From the NCBI GenBank assembly GCA_023437345.1, contig JAEZGC010000095.1, positions 1 to 6,496 on the forward strand: 6,496 bases of DNA, read 5' to 3'. Position 1 is the stretch's first letter, and the number at the start of each line of letters is the position of its first letter. The DNA comes from Actinomycetes bacterium (GTDB taxonomy: Bacteria > Actinomycetota > Actinomycetes > Propionibacteriales > Propionibacteriaceae). Made by a program: the position numbers and the translations under genes. Below, piece after piece: positions 1-3,712 of the stretch. Under the pieces are notes generated by a model. That model was not told the origin of the DNA. It saw only the letters and a program-made list of their open reading frames with translations, and did no database searches.

Positions 1-479
1 CCGACGATGTCGTACTGCTCCAGCCCTCGCCGGGCGAAGGCGCCCGCCAGGCCGCTGCCGGGAGCGCCGGGACCGCCCGGATTGACGAACAGCGAGCCGA
101 GCCTCGGTTCGGCGGTCGCCGGACGGCGGGCCAGGGACAGCGTTATCGCCTGGCCGGCCGGGTCTGCGTAGTCGAGCGGCACCAGCGTCTTGGCGCACTG
201 CAGGCCGTCGCCGCAGTCCGACCAGTCGAGCCGCTGGGCCAGGTAGCCGGTCAGACCCTCTCCGGCGGGGGCGGCGGCGAAGCCGTCCGGCAGCACGCCG
301 GGGTCCGGCAGGTCGGGACGGTCGACGGCCGGCCCTGGTTCGGAGGACACCGTCACCCCGCCGATGTCGACCGGGGTGGGGGTGGGCGTCGGGGTCGGGG
401 TGATGGTCGGGAAGGTACAGCCGGCAGCCAGCACCGCCACCGCCAGCGCACCGGCGACCAGGCCCACCCTCGGTTTCAC
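1..479 (-). CDS. Secreted lipoprotein, alpha/beta hydrolase of the tripeptidyl-aminopeptidase (TAP-like) family, 3' part missing
   Basis: The gene starts at GTG 479-477 and runs off the left edge after about 159 codons, so the catalytic Ser, Asp and His are not visible. Residues 1-21 form a lipoprotein signal: Lys2 and Arg4, a hydrophobic stretch 5-19, then the lipobox LAAGC with Cys21 as the likely lipidated residue. A (TP)5 linker follows at 27-36. The mature domain shows the family's typical opening: Trp86 with Cys89 and Cys95 (a probable disulfide), VPLDYADP at 100-107, and NPGGPG at 133-138, the oxyanion-hole region. YDIVG at 156-160 normally precedes DPRG and the nucleophile elbow. Known relatives are actinobacterial secreted peptidases such as SlpD/SlpE and mycobacterial Hip1, which cleave peptides or esters outside the membrane. 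The substrate here is unknown. The spacing after NPGGPG (APGSG) is slightly longer than the usual form. No Shine-Dalgarno sequence is visible; see the promoter at 487-492. Family call is firm, substrate open. Confidence 0.88.
   Translation of the reverse strand, partial: MKPRVGLVAGALAVAVLAAGCTFPTITPTPTPTPTPVDIGGVTVSSEPGPAVDRPDLPDPGVLPDGFAAAPAGEGLTGYLAQRLDWSDCGDGLQCAKTLVPLDYADPAGQAITLSLARRPATAEPRLGSLFVNPGGPGAPGSGLAGAFARRGLEQYDIV
364..400 (-). repeat. (Thr-Pro)5 linker-coding tract with G-quadruplex motif on the plus strand
   Basis: The minus strand reads five ACN-CCN codon pairs just after the lipidated Cys, coding a rigid, probably wall-spanning Thr-Pro linker. The plus strand therefore carries runs of 4, 5, 3, 4 and 4 G at 373-400, separated by loops of 1, 1, 4 and 2 bases. 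This fits the canonical G3+N1-7 quadruplex pattern. Because it lies on the template strand, a folded quadruplex would sit in front of RNA polymerase about 80-105 bases into the gene. The amino-acid repeat is sufficient explanation for the tract; a regulatory role is only a possibility. Confidence 0.6.
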
Positions 480-486
480 GTGGGCA

Positions 487-492
487 AGCCTA
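487..492 (-). promoter_or_regulatory. Possible -10 hexamer (TAGGCT) of a leaderless lipoprotein transcript
   Basis: On the minus strand TAGGCT matches the actinobacterial TANNNT -10 pattern and is separated by exactly seven bases (TGCCCAC) from the GTG start of the lipoprotein gene, which lacks a Shine-Dalgarno sequence. That spacing places +1 at or next to the start codon, the arrangement seen in leaderless actinobacterial mRNAs. No good -35 is visible about 17-18 bases upstream (around 510-515), which is common for such promoters. The hexamer also overlaps the second copy of a GGCTTGCCC direct repeat (490-482; first copy 507-499). Confidence 0.4.
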
Positions 493-496
493 GCCA

Positions 497-510
497 GCGG
501 GCAAGCCCGC
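497..510. repeat. Short GC-rich inverted repeat between the DoxX gene and the lipoprotein gene
   Basis: The minus strand reads GCGGGC-TT-GCCCGC, a perfect 6+6 dyad (about five usable pairs with a four-base loop) lying 19 bases beyond the DoxX stop codon (531-529). No T-run follows. It could be a weak terminator or mRNA 3' stem for the upstream gene, or an operator for the lipoprotein promoter just downstream. In a GC-rich intergenic stretch such a short dyad can also occur by chance. Confidence 0.3.
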
Positions 511-528
511 CCGTCGCGCCGGTGACGC

Positions 529-1623
529 TCAGGCCATCTGGCGTTCGGCCCGGTCGCGGACCCGGGCGGAGCGGAAGCTGCGGTCGACGCTCCAGCCGCC
601 GGCACCGACCAGCAGGAAGAGCAGGCCGACCGCCGCCAGCAGCAACTCGAGTTCGCCGAGGAAGCCTGGCTGGCCCGGGACGAACGGGCTCCACGGGCCC
701 CACATCACGAACGCCAGCGCTCCGCCGGCGATCAGCAGGACGCCGAGGCCGGCGACCCTGGTGAGCAGGCCCAGCACCATCGCCAGAGCGATCAGCAGAT
801 GGGCGGCGCCGGCCACGATCGCCATCACCTGCGGGTAGGGGATGATCGTCTGGGCGAATTGCTCCTGGGTCTCGACCAGGTTGGTGAGCATCGTGATCCC
901 GCGGACGGTGAAGATGGCGGCGACCACGAGCCGCAGCAGGAACAGGCCGAGCGAACCGGCGAACTTGTCGTTGGTGCGCTTTTCGACCACCACCGGCTCG
1001 GGCGCCATCAGCGGGACCGGCGCGGTGGCCGCCAGGGCGGCTTCCCTCGCCTCCTTGCGGGCTGCCCGTTCGGCGGCGAGCTTGCGCGCCTCGTCCGACA
1101 GCGGCTCGGCGTCCTCCTGCGGCGGCGGCGAATCCCTGAAGATCGCCTGGCCGGGCGCCGCAGCCGGCACCGCGCCCGGCAGGGCCGCCGTCTCGGCCGT
1201 CGGGTGCGGGTCGGTGACCAGGTCGGGACCCGGGACCGGGGAGGTCGCCGGGCCGGGCGCGGGTTCGGGGTCGGCGGCAGGATCAGGCTGCGGCGCCGGC
1301 TCGGGATCGGGCCGGGGCGGTTCGGACACCGGGTGCCACCCGGGCTCGGGGTCGGGAACCGGCTCACGGTCGGGGATCGGGCCGGGCTGATCGGCGGGTG
1401 CGTCACCGTCGGCCGGGCCCGCGACCGCCTCGGGAACCGGGTCGGCGGAGTACGGCGGGACTGCGGCCGGCTGGTCGGTCAGCCGCTCAATGGCAGGCTC
1501 GTCGTCGACCAAGCGGGGATCGACCTCCGGCGCCTCGGTGGCGGGATCGGGCTCCGGGGTCCACCGCTGGCCGTGCGTGGCATCTTCGGCGGCAGGATCA
1601 ACTGGCTCACGCTGCTCGGTCAC
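529..1623 (-). CDS. DoxX-family integral membrane protein with a long acidic Pro/Ala-rich N-terminal tail
   Basis: Numbering is from the preferred GTG start at 1623, chosen because AGGAAGG (1639-1633) lies nine bases before it; the frame is open to another start at 1680, which would add 19 residues. The product is 364 residues. Residues 1 to about 165 are an apparently disordered, acidic Pro/Ala/Asp/Glu tail with repeated DPEP/PEP units. About 175-198 is a charged Ala/Glu/Arg helix (EARKLAAERAARKEAREAAL). The DoxX domain follows with four hydrophobic segments at about 224-245, 264-285, 288-308 and 322-341, then a basic C-terminus (RSFRSARVRDRAER). Positive-inside logic puts both ends in the cytoplasm. 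DoxX proteins are small four-helix membrane proteins, some tied to quinone, thiosulfate or redox-stress processes; this sequence does not reveal its substrate. It lies 92 bp downstream of holB from this start (35 bp from the longer one). The tail is far longer than in usual 130-180-residue family members. Confidence 0.82.
   Translation of the reverse strand: MTEQREPVDPAAEDATHGQRWTPEPDPATEAPEVDPRLVDDEPAIERLTDQPAAVPPYSADPVPEAVAGPADGDAPADQPGPIPDREPVPDPEPGWHPVSEPPRPDPEPAPQPDPAADPEPAPGPATSPVPGPDLVTDPHPTAETAALPGAVPAAAPGQAIFRDSPPPQEDAEPLSDEARKLAAERAARKEAREAALAATAPVPLMAPEPVVVEKRTNDKFAGSLGLFLLRLVVAAIFTVRGITMLTNLVETQEQFAQTIIPYPQVMAIVAGAAHLLIALAMVLGLLTRVAGLGVLLIAGGALAFVMWGPWSPFVPGQPGFLGELELLLAAVGLLFLLVGAGGWSVDRSFRSARVRDRAERQMA
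1225..1386 (+). repeat. G-run cluster opposite the DPEP-repeat coding tract
   Basis: The plus strand carries many G3-G4 runs here because the minus strand codes Pro-rich DPEP-type repeats with CCG/CCC codons. The cleanest motif is at 1250-1270, where runs of 3, 3, 3 and 4 G have loops of 2, 3 and 3 bases, a canonical quadruplex pattern. Further runs occur at 1225-1241 and at 1342-1386. The tract is low in complexity at both DNA and protein level and is a plausible site of repeat-length change between strains. Confidence 0.5.
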
Positions 1624-1632
1624 TGGGGAAGT

Positions 1633-1639
1633 CCTTCCT
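1633..1639 (-). promoter_or_regulatory. Shine-Dalgarno sequence deciding the DoxX start
   Basis: AGGAAGG on the minus strand is followed by nine bases (ACTTCCCCA) and the GTG at 1623. The upstream alternatives, ATG at 1680, ATG at 1671 and GTG at 1653, have no comparable purine run at suitable distance. The site could pair with the TTCC just downstream (GGAA-GGAC-TTCC), a short hairpin that might dampen initiation. Confidence 0.55.
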
Positions 1640-1715
1640 GCAGACTCGCTCACGCCTATCAAAACACCCATAGCCGTCATCGTTACCCAGCGACACCCGC
1701 TTCGCCTCGGGCCCC

Positions 1716-2888
1716 TCAGCGTCCGGTGGCGCCAGCCAGGGCAAGCATCAGCGCCTCCAGCGCCAGCAGCGGGGCGACGTTGGTCTCCAGCGCGGTGCGG
1801 CAGGCCAGCAGGGCGTCGAGCCGCTGGACGGTTGCGGCCGGGGTGAGCCGGCCGGCCGCCTCGGCTATCGGCTCGGCGAACTCGCTGTTGATCAACGGGC
1901 CACCCGCCCCCGTCTGCAGCACGAGGACGTCGCGGTAGTACGAGGTCAGCTCGGTCAGCACCCTGTCGAGGGCGTCGCGCTGCAGTCGCTTGGCGCGCAG
2001 CTTCTGCTCGTCCTCAAGGGCGCTGAGGGCGGCCTGGGCGTTGCGGGGCCGCGCTCCCCTGGTCGTCATCCCGAGCGCCTCGGACAGTTCGGTGCGCTCC
2101 CTGGCGTCCAGTTCGGCGGTCACCCGGGCGGCCTCGTCGGTGGCCGACTGCACCACGGCGGCCGCGGCGCCCAGGCACTCCCCCAGCGAGCCGAGCCGCT
2201 GCGGGATCGCGAGAACCTTCGCCCGCTGCTCGCGGGCGGCAGGGTTGCGGGCCAGGGCACGGGCCCGTCCGATGTGGCCCTGGGAGACCCGGGCGGCGAA
2301 GCCGGCGGTCTCGGCGTCCACCCCGTCGCGGCGCTGCAGCAGCTCGGCGATCGCGTGCTCGTTGGGGGTGCTCAGCTCGACCCGGCGACAGCGCGACCTG
2401 ATCGTCACTATCACGTCGTCGGGGCTGGGGGCGCACAACAGCCAGACGGTGCGGGGGGCGGGCTCCTCGATGGCCTTCAGCAGGGCGTCGGCGCCCCGCT
2501 CGGTGACCCGGTCGGCGTCCTCGACGATCAGCACCTGGAAGCGTCCCAGCGTCGGGGCCATCGCCGCCCGGCGGACCAGGTCGCGCACCTCGTCCACCCC
2601 TATCGACAGCTTCTCGGTGCGGACCAGGGTGACGTCGGGGTGGGCGCCCGACAGCGCTGTGGTGCAACTGCGGCAAACGCCGCAGCCCCCCTCGGGGCAC
2701 TGGAGGGCGGCGGCGAAGGCGCGCGCGGCGTTGGACCGGCCCGAGCCGGGCGGCCCGGTGACCAGCCAGGCGTGGGTCATCGCATGCCGGTCGCCGGCGA
2801 CCGCCCGCCGTAGCGTGGCGACCACCCGTTCCTGGCCGATCAGTTCGGCCCAGACTCCCTCGGTGAGGGCGAACGTCGAGGCGTCCAT
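1716..2888 (-). CDS. holB: DNA polymerase III subunit delta prime (clamp-loader AAA+ protein)
   Basis: The 390-residue product is the delta prime subunit of the clamp-loader complex, which opens and loads the beta sliding clamp on primed DNA in the cytoplasm. Near the N-terminus LIGQERVVATLRRA (16-29) is the standard opening of this AAA+ family. The P-loop GPPGSGRS (45-52) has Arg in place of the catalytic Lys, so ATP hydrolysis is unlikely; delta prime is typically the non-hydrolysing stator. Cys64, Cys69, Cys72 and Cys75 form the zinc module. The Walker B region is VLIVEDAD (119-126), and SRC (165-167) carries the arginine finger that acts on the neighbouring ATP site. The rest is the helical collar-type C-terminal domain. 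DnaX (tau/gamma) is ruled out by the degenerate P-loop and by the tmk neighbour. The ATG start directly follows the tmk stop (TGAATG) and lacks a clear Shine-Dalgarno sequence, which points to translational coupling with tmk. Confidence 0.94.
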   Translation of the reverse strand: MDASTFALTEGVWAELIGQERVVATLRRAVAGDRHAMTHAWLVTGPPGSGRSNAARAFAAALQCPEGGCGVCRSCTTALSGAHPDVTLVRTEKLSIGVDEVRDLVRRAAMAPTLGRFQVLIVEDADRVTERGADALLKAIEEPAPRTVWLLCAPSPDDVIVTIRSRCRRVELSTPNEHAIAELLQRRDGVDAETAGFAARVSQGHIGRARALARNPAAREQRAKVLAIPQRLGSLGECLGAAAAVVQSATDEAARVTAELDARERTELSEALGMTTRGARPRNAQAALSALEDEQKLRAKRLQRDALDRVLTELTSYYRDVLVLQTGAGGPLINSEFAEPIAEAAGRLTPAATVQRLDALLACRTALETNVAPLLALEALMLALAGATGR

Positions 2889-3521
2889 TCAGCCAAGCGT
2901 GCCAGTCGGCGGCGACACTAGCGAGGCGACCCGTTCCGCGATCACCGCGGCGATGCCGTCCTTGTCGGTCCGGGCCGGCAGGACGAGGTAGTGCTCAGGG
3001 TCGCGGGCCGCCAGCGCGAGGAACTCCTCGCGGACCCGGGCGTGGAAGTCGAGTCCGGCACTCTCCACCCGGTCGGGACGCTCGATGTCGGAGACCACGC
3101 GGGCCGGGTCGAGGTCGAGCAGGATGGTCAGGTCGGGCAGCAGACCGCCGGTGGCCCAGTGCGCTATCGACGCCAGCCGGTCACTCCCCAGTCCCCGTCC
3201 GGCACCCTGGTAGGCCAGGAGCGAGTCGACGTACCGGTCGCAGATGACTATCGCTCCCCGCTCCAGCGCCGGGCGCAGCACCTGGTAGACGTGATGGGCC
3301 TTGTCGGCGGCGTATAGCAGGGCCTCGGCGCGCGGCGCCAGGTCACCGGTGGCCGGGTCCAGCACGATCTGGCGCATCACGGCCCCGGCCCGGGTGTCGC
3401 CGGGTTCGAAGGTGAGCACCACGTCATGGCCCTGGCTCTCGAGCCGGTCGGCGAGCAGCCGCGCCTGGGTCGACTTGCCGACCCGGTCGCCGCCCTCGAA
3501 CACGATGAACAGCCCCGCCAC
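2889..3521 (-). CDS. tmk: Thymidylate kinase (dTMP kinase)
   Basis: The enzyme phosphorylates dTMP to dTDP with ATP in the cytoplasm, the step before dTTP. I place the start at GTG 3521 because AGGAGG (3532-3527) lies five bases upstream and because the product then begins AGLFIVFEG, as the family does. An in-frame GTG at 3548 would add nine residues. The 210-residue length is typical. Motifs are the P-loop GGDRVGKST (10-18), TFEPGDT (37-43; usually TREPGGT), DRYVDSLLAYQG (95-106), which binds dTMP, and the LID region (about 141-153) leading into DRVE and LDFHARV. Oddly, the P-loop has Arg13 where E. coli has Gly, and the position matching E. coli LID Arg153 reads Ile146 in an ungapped alignment, which resembles the eukaryotic type I arrangement. 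The stop overlaps nothing but abuts the holB ATG. Confidence 0.95.
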   Translation of the reverse strand: MAGLFIVFEGGDRVGKSTQARLLADRLESQGHDVVLTFEPGDTRAGAVMRQIVLDPATGDLAPRAEALLYAADKAHHVYQVLRPALERGAIVICDRYVDSLLAYQGAGRGLGSDRLASIAHWATGGLLPDLTILLDLDPARVVSDIERPDRVESAGLDFHARVREEFLALAARDPEHYLVLPARTDKDGIAAVIAERVASLVSPPTGTLG

Positions 3522-3526
3522 CCGAA

Positions 3527-3532
3527 CCTCCT
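3527..3532 (-). promoter_or_regulatory. Strong Shine-Dalgarno sequence deciding the tmk start
   Basis: AGGAGG on the minus strand, a perfect anti-16S match, sits five bases before GTG 3521. With the longer start at 3548 this site would lie inside the coding region and that start would have no recognisable ribosome-binding site (upstream bases GGCGCCCGTCC). The site therefore supports the shorter protein. Confidence 0.75.
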
Positions 3533-3578
3533 GTTGCCGGTCATTCACGGACGGGCGCCGCCCCGAACGCGTGCGGCC

Positions 3579-3584
3579 AGCCTA
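3579..3584 (-). promoter_or_regulatory. Weak candidate -10 hexamer (TAGGCT) upstream of tmk
   Basis: TAGGCT on the minus strand matches TANNNT and would give a leader of about 50 bases before tmk. It is the same hexamer proposed for the lipoprotein gene. No convincing -35 lies 17-18 bases upstream, where the sequence is a GC-rich dyad. The strong hairpin between topA and tmk makes a separate tmk promoter plausible, but this exact site is only a guess. Confidence 0.25.
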
Positions 3585-3589
3585 GGGCC

Positions 3590-3605
3590 CCCGCCGCCCG
3601 GCGGG
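3590..3605. repeat. GC-only inverted repeat in the topA-tmk gap
   Basis: CCCGCCG-CC-CGGCGGG is a perfect 7+7 dyad, usable as six G-C pairs with a four-base loop. It lies between the large post-topA hairpin and the candidate tmk -10. It may be an operator or a leader stem; chance is also possible at this GC content. Confidence 0.3.
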
Positions 3606-3641
3606 CGTCCTCACGCTCACGTGCCGCCCTTGTCCACCGCC

Positions 3642-3687
3642 TACTGGTGAGTGTCCCTCCCGTAGTCGAGAGGGACACTCACCAGTA
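3642..3687 (-). terminator. Perfect 18-bp-stem hairpin downstream of topA, probable transcription terminator without T-tract
   Basis: The arms 3642-3659 (TACTGGTGAGTGTCCCTC) and 3670-3687 are exact inverted complements over 18 bases. The ten-base loop can form two more pairs (CG/CG around TAGT) beyond one mismatch. The hairpin begins 25 bases after the topA stop codon. Neither strand has a T-run after the stem, so it is not a textbook intrinsic terminator; hairpin-only terminators have been proposed for actinobacteria. It could instead stabilise the topA mRNA 3' end, act as a large operator, or be a copy of a dispersed palindromic repeat. The arms are clearly less GC-rich than the surroundings, which favours a selected or mobile element over background. 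Confidence 0.65.
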
Positions 3688-3712
3688 AGGCCGGATGGCG
3701 GTGCTGGCCGGC

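Noticed and set aside
1624..1680. N-terminal extension of the DoxX protein from ATG 1680
   Set aside because: It has no ribosome-binding site, whereas GTG 1623 has AGGAAGG at nine bases. It remains possible if a leaderless or coupled start is used.
799..1938. Long plus-strand open frame of 379 codons antisense to the DoxX gene and the end of holB
   Set aside because: It is rich in Arg, Gly and His with no recognisable domain, and it mirrors genes with clear families on the other strand. Long antisense open frames are expected at this GC content.
1990..2991. Plus-strand open frame of 333 codons antisense to holB and the end of tmk
   Set aside because: Its Ser/Ala/Arg-rich composition is typical of a GC-rich shadow frame, it has no motif, and holB on the opposite strand carries all family motifs.
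3522..3548. Longer tmk starting at GTG 3548
   Set aside because: It lacks a Shine-Dalgarno sequence and would bury the perfect AGGAGG at 3532-3527 inside the gene; the family normally starts just before GLFIVFEG.
3642..3687. CRISPR repeat or insertion-sequence end
   Set aside because: There is only one copy of the dyad in the window, with no spacer array, transposase or target duplication.
3549..3712. A small gene or RNA gene in the topA-tmk gap
   Set aside because: No open frame with a ribosome-binding site and no tRNA-like fold was seen. The hairpin and the GC-rich dyad account for the visible structure.
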